From positions 1,278,043 through 1,342,042 of the forward strand of contig NZ_LT965953.1 in assembly GCF_900240995.1 (NCBI RefSeq): a stretch of DNA of 64,000 nucleotides, in the 5' to 3' direction. The position numbers and the translations under genes were made by a program. Below, piece by piece: positions 34,070 through 43,570 of the stretch (position 1 is its first letter; each line of letters starts with the position of its first letter). The stretch comes from Bacillus sp. Marseille-P3661. GTDB lineage: Bacteria > Bacillota > Bacilli > Bacillales > Bacillaceae_J. The notes beneath the pieces were generated by a model. That model was not told the origin of the DNA and did not search any database. It saw only the letters and a list, made by a program, of their open reading frames with translations.

Positions 34070-34301
34070 TATATCCCCTCCCTTTCTTCATCCATTATTG
34101 CAAATTAAAATAATAGATCATTCTAAATCTATTTTATCAAGTGTTTCAAAGATTATAAGACTCTCTTTATTATCAATCCCGACATTACTTTCTTAAGATT
34201 AAAAGAAGCTTCTATTTTTTGTACTTTTTAGTTAATAGATTCATAAATTTACTTTTGAATTATGTATTCAAAACTGGGTCTTACAGCCAGTGAATCGTGG
34301 G

Positions 34302-34598
34302 ATAAAAATATTGAAACATCCGTTTCGGAAACAATGCTTTGTATCCTCCTTGGACTTCTACATGAACAAACACCCACTGTTCTTTGCCCGTTTTTAGATG
34401 TAGTCTTACCAATTTGTCAGCAACACGCTTATTACTTTCTGATTCTGGAAGAATAGTATGTAGTTCTTGTTTGAGGAAATTGTGGGGAATAGAAAAATCA
34501 ACTTGTTCATACAAATCTGGTGAAAAAAACAAAAGAAATTCTTCAAACTGCTCTGTTATAACATCTTTCCATAACTGATCATAATCTGTAGTACTCAC
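34302..34598 (-). pseudogene. N-terminal fragment of an Rpn subfamily 2 gene
   Basis: It matches the first 100 residues of the intact copy (DYDQLWKDVITEQFEEFLLF, EVQGGYKALFPKRMFQYFY), including the nuclease Asp and E-x-Q, then diverges abruptly at 34302. The upstream leader is conserved with 28060-28140. The missing 3' part, lacking 22 codons at the junction, lies 4 kb away at 29662-30247 in the same orientation. Confidence 0.83.
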
Positions 34599-34733
34599 AT
34601 AGATCAAACCACCTTTCTGGATTTATCTTTATAATTCGGCATTAGTTCATCATAACCTCCTACCATACTTCCAACAATGATCAATGTTTAACTTTCATTT
34701 CGCAATTGTTCAATTTCTATTTAATTAAATAAT

Positions 34734-34770
34734 AAAAGAAAGCACCTCAAAATAAAAGATGCTTTCTTAT
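34734..34770 (-). terminator. Terminator downstream of the MNT-type remnant
   Basis: AAGAAAGCA and TGCTTTCTT pair around 34736-34768, about 25 bases after the stop of the minus-strand gene. Confidence 0.75.
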
Positions 34771-34791
34771 GGTATTAAATCTATTATCCAA

Positions 34792-35105
34792 TTACAAAGC
34801 ATACTTAGAACTCCTTATAATACTCGATTTAAGTGCCGGTTTAATATCATCGATAATAACTAAATCAACTGACTTTTCAAAAAGATCTTCAAGAGTAAAC
34901 TTCAAATCCATATAATTATCGAAAGTCATAGCTTTATCTTCAAATTCTACTAACAGGTCAATATCACTTGAATCCTTTTGTTCTCCCCTGAGTATGAGCC
35001 AAACAAAGCAATACGAATCACACCGTATTTTTCTTTCCATATTTTTAAGTTTCTAGAAAGTTCCTTCAGAATCTCATGTTGCGATAATATAATAATCACC
35101 GCCAT
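34792..35105 (-). pseudogene. MNT-type nucleotidyltransferase antitoxin, frameshifted
   Basis: Upstream frame: LSRNLKIWKEKYGVIRIALF then GSYSG. Downstream frame: RGEQKDSSDIDLLVEFEDKA and on to KSSIIRSSKYAL. Joined they give GSYSRGEQKDSSDIDLLVEF, the GS-x10-D-x-D signature of the minimal nucleotidyltransferase (MntA) family, which AMPylates and silences HEPN toxins. One base is missing in the CTCAGGGG run near 34988. An ATG at 35105 is the likely original start, but its ribosome binding site is weak. Confidence 0.75.
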
Positions 35106-35208
35106 TATCATAATAATATCCAATAGAATTGTTCATATTTTTCTTAAATACACTATACGCTATTTAATCGACCAAAGCATTTTTCAACCTATACATGATC
35201 TAACAAAT

Positions 35209-35516
35209 CTACAATCTTCTCTCTTTCAATGCAGGAAACTCTTTTTCAACCACGTTCCAAACGATACCATTATCTACACCAATATAATTCTGAATCAACA
35301 CGTCCCTGAGTCCTGCCATTTCACGCCAAGGTACATGTGGGTGGTTGTCTCTAAATTCTTTTGAAATACGTTTCGTGGCTTCTCCAACGATCTCAAGATT
35401 CAGAATGACCGCGTCCTGAATTAACTTCGAACTAAAAAAATCCTCTTCTCCGTTTGGAATATATGACTCAATATTTGTTATACACTCTAAGTTAAATAGA
35501 GTTTATCTTTTGTCAT
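35209..35516 (-). pseudogene. HEPN (DUF86/HepT-like) toxin, frameshifted
   Basis: After a start MTKDKLYLT (35516) the frame breaks and continues as LECITNIESYIPNGEEDFF, then LNLEIVGEATKRIS and the block GLRDVLIQNYIGVDNGIVW, ending KEFPALKERRL. This is the DUF86 HepT layout. The RNase motif R-x4-6-H is normally RDxxIH-NY in this family; here the His position is Gln (RDVLIQNY). So both frame and active site are lost. It pairs with the MNT remnant immediately upstream. Confidence 0.75.
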
Positions 35517-35696
35517 AGTTGAATAGCTCCACTTAACACTTCTTCCTTCATCAAAATCTACAAGTAAATCAAGATCACTAGTAGGTCCATCTTCGTATTT
35601 TGCAACAGAACCAAAAACTCGTACACTTTGAATTCCATGTTCGCTTGCGATTTTCAAAATCTTTTCACGTTTTTCCTGAAGAACATCGTATATCAC
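35487..35696 (-). pseudogene. Truncated second MNT-type antitoxin fused to the HEPN start
   Basis: GTG start with GAGGG upstream. REKILKIASEHGIQSVRVFG then GSVAKYEDGPTSDLDLLVDF carries the complete GS-x10-D-x-D motif. After DEGRS the usual second half is missing and the frame runs into the HEPN N-terminus (STMTKDKLYLT). It was the upstream antitoxin of the HEPN gene before an internal deletion. Confidence 0.75.
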
Positions 35697-35808
35697 AATA
35701 CATCCCTCAATTCTTCATTAAGTATACTTTCATTATATCTTTTTACAGGCTGCTGGGGCAGGTTCGCTGCCCTTATCAAAGAAAAACTCGCAGGAAAAGA
35801 CCAATAAT

Positions 35809-36552
35809 TTAATTATTCTTACCATCTCCCATCACCCCCACTATCTTCCTAAAAACCCCAGAAGGTCTCTCCGCCAATTCCCTCATCTCAATCTCCTTCA
35901 CCACACCATTCCGCTTAATCCTCAATTCCTCGCTCTCATGATCCACTTCAACCACCAAATCCTTCAACCGATACCGTTCTACCCGACTCGCTTGATCCAC
36001 ATCCCGTGCATCCAGCTCCACCTTCACACTTCTAGAAATCCGCCGCAGCATCCGCCACAGCGTGACCTCTTCGCCACTTTTCATAAAAATTTCAGGCAGC
36101 TCTTTTGCTTGCTTTAACGTATTCAGCGTCGTCATCATATACACGCGCACACCATACTGAACCGGACGAATCACATCATCTAACCGCTCCCAATAGCGAA
36201 CCCTAAAATACACATACTCCTCATCGCCACTCTTAGGAATCTCACCAATCTCCCGCCGTTTCTTAATCTCAACCCGCTCGATTTTGCCATAATAAACAAT
36301 CCCATTTTCCTCCTGCGACACCCACTTCGGCAAATACAACGCCACATACTTCGCCTCCTGCCAGCCCGGAACCAGTCGCTTTGCCGGAATATGATAAAAG
36401 CCACCCTTCAGATGCGCCGCAAAATTCACAGCATTCTTCACCACACCCACAAGCACAGACTCATCAAACGAAGACCGCCACTCCTCGTTCACACCCCGTG
36501 GCAAAATCCCTTTGCGCAACAGATAATTATCACTAAGTAGGTTCTTTCTCAA
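35809..36552 (-). CDS. Unrecognised protein, island-flanking direct repeat copy 1
   Basis: A 247-residue protein nearly identical over about 227 residues to the gene at 63236-63994. The first 16 or so residues differ: here LLSDNYLLRKGILPRG, there ESSPEELLREGILPRG. Base composition is clearly richer in GC than neighbours, a sign of recent acquisition. It has an alpha/beta make-up with conserved stretches NFAAHLKGGFYHIPAKRLVP and ELRIKRNGVVKEIEMREL; no known motif. The 5' end seems truncated, with a group II intron relic abutting it, so this copy may be non-functional. Confidence 0.7.
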   Translation of the reverse strand: MRKNLLSDNYLLRKGILPRGVNEEWRSSFDESVLVGVVKNAVNFAAHLKGGFYHIPAKRLVPGWQEAKYVALYLPKWVSQEENGIVYYGKIERVEIKKRREIGEIPKSGDEEYVYFRVRYWERLDDVIRPVQYGVRVYMMTTLNTLKQAKELPEIFMKSGEEVTLWRMLRRISRSVKVELDARDVDQASRVERYRLKDLVVEVDHESEELRIKRNGVVKEIEMRELAERPSGVFRKIVGVMGDGKNN

Positions 36553-36816
36553 GGTATTAAGAGATCTTCCTAGCTAAGTTCATCCGCTTTCTCCTCAAAT
36601 ATCAGCCACATTTATCCCTACATCATCAGGGGATATTTTGGACAAACTCTTCCTGATGTGAAAACCTCAAATGTGATTCGTGTACTCAGACCGAGGATAT
36701 ACCTAAGGTACAGATTCTATGTCACCATGGACACCCTTGCTTTCAGCTCATGGTTCACATATCTCGACACCCATAACAGACTTTCACTGTCTAGTTGATG
36801 AACATGCCTGGCACAC
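36528..36816 (-). mobile_element. Probable relic of a group II intron
   Basis: On the minus strand the segment begins GTGTGCCAGGCATG, which fits the 5' consensus GUGYG, contains group-II-like text such as GACAGTGAAAGTCTG and ATGAGCTGAAAGCAAGG, and ends CCTTGAGAAAG..CCTAC like the 3' end of the intron at 53927. Most of the ribozyme and the maturase are missing (289 bases left). It lies against the truncated 5' end of the flanking repeat gene. The bases up to the TRAP gene at 36919 hold nothing else recognised. Confidence 0.45.
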
Positions 36817-36918
36817 AAAAAAGAAACAGAAGAGCTGTCCCCCTGTTTCTACAATTCTTTCTCTAGTTGTATTAAATGCTTTTGTCCTCATTTACTAACT
36901 TCAATTTCTAAAAAATTT

Positions 36919-38799
36919 TTACTTCCCAATAATTTGTTTTTTCTCCTGATAAACCTGACCTGACTTTCTGATTAGTAGGTAATAGTATAAAATAGATAAT
37001 AAAACGGTTATTAAAACTCCTATCATTAATTGCATATCCCTAATATACATGCTAATCATAATTAGAATAGTAATACCGAAACACATAACCCTTTCGAATT
37101 TATATAAGTTTCTTCCGAAATACCCAATTAAACCAATTGTAGAGTATGCAACTGCACACAATGTTAAAAGAGCTAATCCAATTGTATATAATGAAAGATT
37201 AACTTTAATTAATTCGGGTGTAATGAAGAAAAAAAGTGGGAGTAAAAACGTTGAACTTGCTATTTTGACCGCTTCAACTCCTGATTTCAAATAATCAGAA
37301 CCAGCAATTTGTGATGCAACTAAGACACCACTTGCAATCGGTGGAGTTATATTTCCTAGTATCGCACCGACATAAACCATCATATGTGCAATTAAAGGTT
37401 CAATCCCAAATTTTATTAGTGTTGGAGCTACTAGGGTAGCAGTAAGTATATAAACTGCAATAGAAGGCATTCCCATTCCTAAAACATAAGAAACGAACAT
37501 GCATAATATTATTAATGCAAAAATATTATCTCCACTTACAGTTGATATAATCCCCCCAAAACGATATCCTAACTGAGTAATAGAAAGAATAGCTATAACA
37601 ATATCAAGAATAACTGAAGCCAATGCAATACCTACTCCAATCTTGACACCCGAACTTATTCCATCAATCCAAACATGCATTCTTTTTTCTGTTTTAAAGA
37701 TTAGCGACAAAGCTAAAGAAGAAAGTATAGTAAAAAAGGCACAGAATGACAAAGAAAACCCTTCTAGCATTAAACAAATTAATATAGTCATTGGAACAAT
37801 AAATAGAATGGCACCCTTTATGAGAAGTCCTTTTTCAGTCGGTTCATCTTCATCTTTATCAAAGCCTGTTAGCCCATGCTTATTAGCATACAACCAAATA
37901 TATAGAAAAACTGAAAAGTAAAAAATAATCGCAGGTATTATAGTCGAAATAACAATTGTTAGATAAGATATATTTAAAAACTCCGACATTAAAAATGCTG
38001 CTGTTCCTAAAACAGGTGGAGTGATCGCTCCGCCTACAGATGCCACAGCTTCAATTGCAGCAGCAGTGTTTGCAGAATAACCACTTTTCCTCATGAGTGG
38101 TATTGTTATTGGGCCAGTTATACCTGAATTTGCCCCACCAGCACCGGTAAACATTGCAACCAATGCACTGGCCCCGACCGTGACCAGCCCTACGCCACCT
38201 TTTAAAATACTTGAAAGAAATTGTGCAATTCCAAAGATAAATTTGCTACCACCTGAAATTTGAAGAAACGTTCCAAAAATAATAAATAAAAACATAAACG
38301 AAGCACTAATACCTACAACATCCCCATACATCCGTATAGTTAAATGCGATATAATCCTATTAAAAGATATTTTAGGACCCGAAATTAAATCAGGAAGAAA
38401 CGGGCCTAAAAAGACATAAGAGATGAATACTAACCCTATTATAGTAAATGTTATACCAAATACTTTTGTAACGTAATATAATATTAGACATATCATTAAT
38501 AAGCCTGTAATCATATCACTGTACGTAATCATACCAACACGTGTTAATATTTCTGTCTGATTTATATAAAAATAGTATGAACAAATTAGATTTATGAGTA
38601 ATGCGCAAAGGGAAAAATAAACATACATTCTATTTTGTACATTCTTTTGCAAATCTAATAAAATTGCAACTGTAAGCGCAAAAAATATATGAATAATAGC
38701 CCCACCTCTTGGTCCAGGCACCCACCATACTTGAAAAAGTTGATATATAACCATTATAAGCATGGTTGAGGTTAAAAAGAAATTGAGTCGTTTAATCAT
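36919..38799 (-). CDS. TRAP transporter fused permease (4TM/12TM, TAXI type)
   Basis: A 626-residue integral membrane protein joining the small (DctQ-like) and large (DctM-like) TRAP permease subunits, the usual arrangement with TAXI binding proteins. The large domain has the conserved GAGGANSGITGPITIPLMRK and GGAITPPVLGTAAFLMSEFL blocks and GNITPPIASGVLVASQIAG in the second half. The ATG follows GAGGAGGGGTTAG. The binding protein gene is 92 bases upstream. It is probably driven by a sodium gradient to import a carboxylate linked to the aromatic cluster. Confidence 0.93.
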   Translation of the reverse strand: MIKRLNFFLTSTMLIMVIYQLFQVWWVPGPRGGAIIHIFFALTVAILLDLQKNVQNRMYVYFSLCALLINLICSYYFYINQTEILTRVGMITYSDMITGLLMICLILYYVTKVFGITFTIIGLVFISYVFLGPFLPDLISGPKISFNRIISHLTIRMYGDVVGISASFMFLFIIFGTFLQISGGSKFIFGIAQFLSSILKGGVGLVTVGASALVAMFTGAGGANSGITGPITIPLMRKSGYSANTAAAIEAVASVGGAITPPVLGTAAFLMSEFLNISYLTIVISTIIPAIIFYFSVFLYIWLYANKHGLTGFDKDEDEPTEKGLLIKGAILFIVPMTILICLMLEGFSLSFCAFFTILSSLALSLIFKTEKRMHVWIDGISSGVKIGVGIALASVILDIVIAILSITQLGYRFGGIISTVSGDNIFALIILCMFVSYVLGMGMPSIAVYILTATLVAPTLIKFGIEPLIAHMMVYVGAILGNITPPIASGVLVASQIAGSDYLKSGVEAVKIASSTFLLPLFFFITPELIKVNLSLYTIGLALLTLCAVAYSTIGLIGYFGRNLYKFERVMCFGITILIMISMYIRDMQLMIGVLITVLLSILYYYLLIRKSGQVYQEKKQIIGK

Positions 38800-38891
38800 C
38801 TAACCCCTCCTCACAATTATTAAAATAAATTCCAAGAAAGAATTTCTCTTGAGATATTCCCTCTTGGACAAGCTTGATTTACCAATAATTA

Positions 38892-39941
38892 TTATTCTGG
38901 TAATCCACCTAGCATACCTGCTTCTTCGTATGCTCTAACTGCACCTGGGTGCATCATATCTTTTGGCACAAATTCCCCCATATGATCAGCCATAGTTGCA
39001 CCTGAACTATGATAATTTTTCAATTCTTCTTTGTGTTCAATTACTGTTTTTACTATTTCATAGATTATATCTTCTGGTATATCAGCTGAAGCGAAATATC
39101 CAGGTGTATACATACTTGTTATCGTATCTTCTTGAGGAAACTCATAGTCTGTTTCAAATAATTCTGTAAAATGTCCTTTATTTATAGAAACAGGCAAAAT
39201 AGGTAACGGAGTATATTCTTTGACCTTATCGAATAGTTCTTTTTCAAAACTTACCCAATATACTTCATCCTCCTGCAAAAGAAGTTCCTTAAATGGACCA
39301 CTTGCCCCAGCGGTTAAAACTATACTGTTCCAAGCGACATCTATAGTGCCATCACGTAAAGCATTAATGCCAGCTCCAAGACTTTCAGCTGGGGTTAAAT
39401 TTACTTCATCAACAATATCTGCAGCTTCAAGCAATGGATAAAGTACCTCATAACTATTACTTCCCGGTGGCCCAATGCTCACCTTTTTTCCAGCCAAATC
39501 TTTTATACTTTTAATATTTGGATCCGTTGTTGCGAGTGCAACTGAGGATCCAGGACCGTATGTGAAAAGCCCAAGAGGAGGATTTTCAATTTTTCCTGAA
39601 AATGGTTCAAAACCACTTAAGGCCTGATAAGGTGTCAAATGACTGCCGCTTATCATAATACTAGATCTTCTTTCTGGATTTTGATCAAACTCGATTAGAG
39701 ATTCTGCTCCAATGGTTGCCTGAGGTATGATCCGGATGGATTCATGATTTTTATTAACAATATCACTAATGCCAATAAATAATACTTGCCCCATCGATCC
39801 TTCAGGAAAAGTTAAAGAAGTAATTTCAGTTACATTATTCTTTTCACTTGAATTATTTTTAGCACCAGATCCACTGCAGCCAGCTAAAACAACCGTCAAC
39901 GCTGTTACTAAGGCTATAATACTAAAAATTTTTTTTATCAC
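38892..39941 (-). CDS. TAXI-family TRAP solute-binding lipoprotein
   Basis: A 349-residue protein whose N-terminal signal ends in LAGC (lipidated Cys22). The mature part has the TAXI fold hallmarks: TFPEGSMGQVLFIGISDIVN near the start, IKSIKDLAGKKVSIGPPGSN, and DVAWNSIVLTAGAS. It delivers substrate to the fused permease downstream. GTG start with AAAGGAGA nine bases upstream. The ligand is unknown; many TAXI systems carry organic acids. Confidence 0.93.
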   Translation of the reverse strand: MIKKIFSIIALVTALTVVLAGCSGSGAKNNSSEKNNVTEITSLTFPEGSMGQVLFIGISDIVNKNHESIRIIPQATIGAESLIEFDQNPERRSSIMISGSHLTPYQALSGFEPFSGKIENPPLGLFTYGPGSSVALATTDPNIKSIKDLAGKKVSIGPPGSNSYEVLYPLLEAADIVDEVNLTPAESLGAGINALRDGTIDVAWNSIVLTAGASGPFKELLLQEDEVYWVSFEKELFDKVKEYTPLPILPVSINKGHFTELFETDYEFPQEDTITSMYTPGYFASADIPEDIIYEIVKTVIEHKEELKNYHSSGATMADHMGEFVPKDMMHPGAVRAYEEAGMLGGLPE

Positions 39942-40042
39942 TTTCTCATCTCCTTTAATTTACCAAAAGTAAGAATATGTTCCTAATACGTACTGATAAT
40001 GTTTTGAGTATCTCTTTTATACTGTCTATCTTTATTGAATTT

Positions 40043-41143
40043 TCAAACCGCTTTGTCTACACGATATCTATTCAATTTTTTCTCATCAATTACAATACCC
40101 ATTCCTGGTAAGCTTCCTAGCTTTATTTTCCCATTTTTTATTTCTGGGATATATTCAACAATATCATCTTCCAGATGCATATAATATGAGATAGCACTAG
40201 GTAAACTAACATTTGAAGTTGCCGCTGCAAAATGTAAATTTGACATTGTTCCAATTGCTCCATCACCTTGAGTACCTAATAGATTTGGAACGTTATAACC
40301 CTCGCATATCGCCGCAATTTTCTTAGACCATACAATTCCTGTACGTGCTACTTTAATCCCAACTACTCTAAGTGCTCCATGGAGCAACTCTTGTGCAACC
40401 TCATACGGTGTCATGCAACTATCATCACCTAGTAATGGTATTGATGTGGATAAGGCTACATCTCTTCTACCTCTTTTATCGTAAATTGGACAAGGCTCTT
40501 CAACCCATGCCACATTATATTTTTCCATTTCTTTTAAAACTCTTATTGAGGTAGGTATATCATAACCCTGATTAATATCAATATATAAAGTTATGTCATC
40601 CCCAACTGCTGAACGTATTTCCTTTATCCTTTGAATGTCCTCTATAGGATTAACTCCGCCCTTTACCATTAAGCACCCAAACCCGTATGTGTCAATCATT
40701 TCAACTGCCTCATTCACAGCATTATCACTTATACCCAACATCCAAGATACATCTACATCAGTCCTAGCATTTCCTAACAATTTATAGCAAGGAATGTTTA
40801 AATATTTTCCGATTATGTCATGCACAGCATTATCAATAGCTGCTTTAGCAGTGTTATTTGCAGCTACGAAATCTAGCTTTTTCCGAATGTTTTCCGTTTC
40901 AAATATATTCATATTTAATAGCTGGGGTTTAAACCATTCATTAACAGCCTTAACTATTGATTCTTGAGATTCACCGTATATAAAAGGTCTTGCCGGAGCC
41001 TCAGCATAACCAGTTACACCTTCATTTGTTGTGATTATTATAAGTACATGTTCAGCAGCTAATACTGAACCCGCCGCGTACGTAATCGCACCATGTGTAT
41101 ATGGTATTGTAAACGGTATAGCCTCAACATTTGCAATTTTCAC
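40043..41143 (-). CDS. Enolase-superfamily enzyme (muconate lactonizing / mandelate racemase subgroup)
   Basis: A 366-residue enzyme with an N-terminal capping domain and a barrel. Metal ligands are Asp189 (YIDINQG), Glu215 (WVEEP) and Asp240 (LGDDS); acid/base lysines are Lys161 (MVKGG) and Lys264 (GIKVARTG). The usual K-x-K on the second strand is M-V-K here, with only the second Lys kept, compatible with the MLE subgroup. The reaction may be cycloisomerisation or epimerisation of a carboxylate; the context with aromatic genes favours a muconate-like or related acid. GTG start behind AAGGAG. Confidence 0.85.
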   Translation of the reverse strand: MKIANVEAIPFTIPYTHGAITYAAGSVLAAEHVLIIITTNEGVTGYAEAPARPFIYGESQESIVKAVNEWFKPQLLNMNIFETENIRKKLDFVAANNTAKAAIDNAVHDIIGKYLNIPCYKLLGNARTDVDVSWMLGISDNAVNEAVEMIDTYGFGCLMVKGGVNPIEDIQRIKEIRSAVGDDITLYIDINQGYDIPTSIRVLKEMEKYNVAWVEEPCPIYDKRGRRDVALSTSIPLLGDDSCMTPYEVAQELLHGALRVVGIKVARTGIVWSKKIAAICEGYNVPNLLGTQGDGAIGTMSNLHFAAATSNVSLPSAISYYMHLEDDIVEYIPEIKNGKIKLGSLPGMGIVIDEKKLNRYRVDKAV

Positions 41144-41166
41144 ATTATCACTCCTTCAAATAACAA

Positions 41167-41874
41167 CTAAAAAAATTCCCAGAAGTTATCTCTACTCTTT
41201 ATTTCTTCTACATTTTCAACTTGATGTATGATTTGGCCCATACGTAAAAAGTAGACGCGGTCCACTAAAAATAATGTTTGGCTTACGTTTTGTTCAACTA
41301 TGAGAACGGCCATATTAAACATTTTGTTAAATTCAGCTACTTTTTCTAGCACCATTTCAGCTAGTGCAGGTGACAGCCCTAAAGAAGGTTCATCTAGTAG
41401 CATCAAGGTAGGATTTTTCATTAAACCCATCCCCATTTTTACCATCTGCTGCTGTCCACCACTTAAAAAGTTCGCTTTTTGCTTTCTTTTTTCATAAAGA
41501 ATCGGAAAAAGATCATATACAATATTTAATTGACTATTTATCTTAGCCTTTGGAAGACAGCTATTGTGAACGGCCAACTTTAAATTTTCTTCAACAGTCA
41601 GATCACTAAAAACGCCAAAACCTTGGGGTATTAATGTAATTCCTTCAGACGTGTTTTCCGAAATATTACGTCCTGTTATCGGCTTGCCTTTATAATAGAT
41701 TTGTCCTTCATTAACTGGTGTGTAACCTAAAATACTCTTTAATATCGAACTTTTTCCAGCACCATTATGGCCGAACAATCCTACAATCTCACCTTCATTT
41801 ATTTGAATTGAGCACCCTTTTATGGCTAGATGATTATCATAGTTGATTTGAATGTTATCTACCTTAAGTAGCAT
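41167..41874 (-). CDS. LivF-like ABC transporter ATPase
   Basis: A 235-residue ATPase of the branched-chain-amino-acid-type (HAAT) importer family. Walker A GHNGAGKSS, signature LSGGQQQ, Walker B LMLLDEPS. ATG at 41874 was chosen since GAGGTG lies nine bases upstream and it gives the usual MLLKVDNI start; it overlaps the end of the LivG gene by 11 bases. It is the last gene of the Liv-type set. In aromatic clusters such importers often carry aromatic acids rather than amino acids. Confidence 0.93.
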   Translation of the reverse strand: MLLKVDNIQINYDNHLAIKGCSIQINEGEIVGLFGHNGAGKSSILKSILGYTPVNEGQIYYKGKPITGRNISENTSEGITLIPQGFGVFSDLTVEENLKLAVHNSCLPKAKINSQLNIVYDLFPILYEKRKQKANFLSGGQQQMVKMGMGLMKNPTLMLLDEPSLGLSPALAEMVLEKVAEFNKMFNMAVLIVEQNVSQTLFLVDRVYFLRMGQIIHQVENVEEIKSRDNFWEFF

Positions 41875-42655
41875 TGGCCGATACACCTCTTTCACTCACG
41901 GGATTACCAAAATATAATTCAGTAAGTTCTTTATTTTGCAAAAGTTGATCAATTTTCCCTTCCGCTATTACTGAACCTTGATGAAGGAATATTACATGAT
42001 CAGATACTTCTTTTAGCACTTCAACATTGTGTTCGATTATGCAAATTGTTTTTTGCATTTCTTTCAACTTAAAAATAACATTTATTATATCTTCAATTGA
42101 CTGCCGATCTAATCCTGCCAGTACCTCATCTAAAAGGATAACTTCTGATTCAGCCATAATAATTCTTGCTAGAGCCAACAGTTTCATTTCGCCATAAGAC
42201 AGATTTTTCACTGGAATATCTTTTTTATTTATTAAATCAACTTGTTCTAAGACGTTATAAGCTTTTTCTATTGTTCTTAACTCACCCTTTTTTGACCTAT
42301 TTGGAAAAAAAAATAAATTACTAAGCTTTTCCCCAGGGTGATTTTGCTCTGCTAATAATACATTTTCTAACACTGTAAGACCGTTAAATAATCTTAAATT
42401 TTGAAAAGAACGCATAATGCCTGACTTTGCAATTTTATATGGTGGCAAGTGGGAAATTTTTTCTTCATTATAAAATATTTCTCCTTTATCTGGTGAAATA
42501 TATCCAGTTATTAAATTAAATGCAGTCGTCTTACCTGCTCCATTAGGTCCTATAAATGTTGTAATTACTCCTTTCTTTAATGCCATGTTAAGATTGTTTA
42601 TTACTTTGTTACCTCCAAAACTTTTTGTTACATTTGAAATCTTTAATATATTCAT
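41864..42655 (-). CDS. LivG-like ABC transporter ATPase
   Basis: A 263-residue ATPase partner of LivF. Walker A GPNGAGKTT, signature LSYGEMK (variant of LSGGQ, normal for LivG), Walker B VILLDEVLAGL. The longer C-terminal part with the ELYFG ending is typical of LivG. It is followed by overlapping livF and preceded by livM. Start ATG with a weak GGTGGTG site. Confidence 0.93.
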   Translation of the reverse strand: MNILKISNVTKSFGGNKVINNLNMALKKGVITTFIGPNGAGKTTAFNLITGYISPDKGEIFYNEEKISHLPPYKIAKSGIMRSFQNLRLFNGLTVLENVLLAEQNHPGEKLSNLFFFPNRSKKGELRTIEKAYNVLEQVDLINKKDIPVKNLSYGEMKLLALARIIMAESEVILLDEVLAGLDRQSIEDIINVIFKLKEMQKTICIIEHNVEVLKEVSDHVIFLHQGSVIAEGKIDQLLQNKELTELYFGNPVSERGVSANAT

Positions 42656-42687
42656 TCACACACCACCCATTTATCAGAATATCCGCA

Positions 42688-43569
42688 CTATGAAACATGA
42701 CGTATCTTTTTTATCCAACCTGCAACACCTTCTGAATTAAAACGTAAAATTAACAATAAGATTACTGCAATAGCAATTTGTTTCATAGTAGCTCCAGTAG
42801 TAGAAGTAAGACCCACAAATCGTAATATCTCAGGAAGCAATATCATAATCCATGCACCCATAATTGGTCCTGATATCGTCCCTGCTCCGCCTATCAGTAC
42901 TATAGTCATGATGAAAAAGGATTCAGTTAAGGTAAAAGAGTCAGGGCTGATGAATGATGTGTAATGAGCAAATAAAGCCCCTGCTACACCTGCAAACCCA
43001 CTTCCAAGCATAAAAATCGAAATTTTAATTTTTAGAATAGATTTACCAAGAGACTGACTCCCAATCTCGTCTTCTCTCATCGCCACTATTATTCTTCCAA
43101 AAGGCGAGTGTACAACTTTGGTCAATACTAACAGACAGATTACAGTAATACACATTACAAATATAAAAGCGGTCCATTTATTTACAAGTTCAAAACCAAA
43201 TATACTCAAAGGAGGTATTCCACTTAAACCAGAAGGACCGCGGGTTATTGATGTCCAGTTATTAAGAATATTTGATACGATGAGCTGGAAACCAAAAGAG
43301 GTGATTATTAAATAATGACCTTTTATTCTCAAAGAAGGGGCAGCAATTAATAAACTAAATATAGCAGCGACCAAACCAGCAGAAACTATAGACAGTATTA
43401 CCGGCATACCTAATTTTACGGATAGCAATGCAGACGTATACGCACCCACACCATAAAATGCGGCATGTGCAATAGATAAGATACCGCCATATCCTAAAAT
43501 TAAGTTATATGAAAATGTCAAGATGATATAGATCATAACTATGATTAGCAAATGTAGTATATATTCCAA
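42688..43569 (-). CDS. LivM-like ABC transporter permease
   Basis: A 293-residue permease with about nine to ten membrane segments and the LivM signature AMREDEIGSQSLGKSI in the cytoplasmic loop. The start was moved to TTG 43569, since AGGAGGTG lies six bases upstream inside the end of the livH gene; one base separates the stop and start codons. Part of the livK-H-M-G-F order. The longer frame from 43611 would overlap livH by 41 bases. Confidence 0.92.
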   Translation of the reverse strand: MEYILHLLIIVMIYIILTFSYNLILGYGGILSIAHAAFYGVGAYTSALLSVKLGMPVILSIVSAGLVAAIFSLLIAAPSLRIKGHYLIITSFGFQLIVSNILNNWTSITRGPSGLSGIPPLSIFGFELVNKWTAFIFVMCITVICLLVLTKVVHSPFGRIIVAMREDEIGSQSLGKSILKIKISIFMLGSGFAGVAGALFAHYTSFISPDSFTLTESFFIMTIVLIGGAGTISGPIMGAWIMILLPEILRFVGLTSTTGATMKQIAIAVILLLILRFNSEGVAGWIKKIRHVS

Positions 43570-43570
43570 C

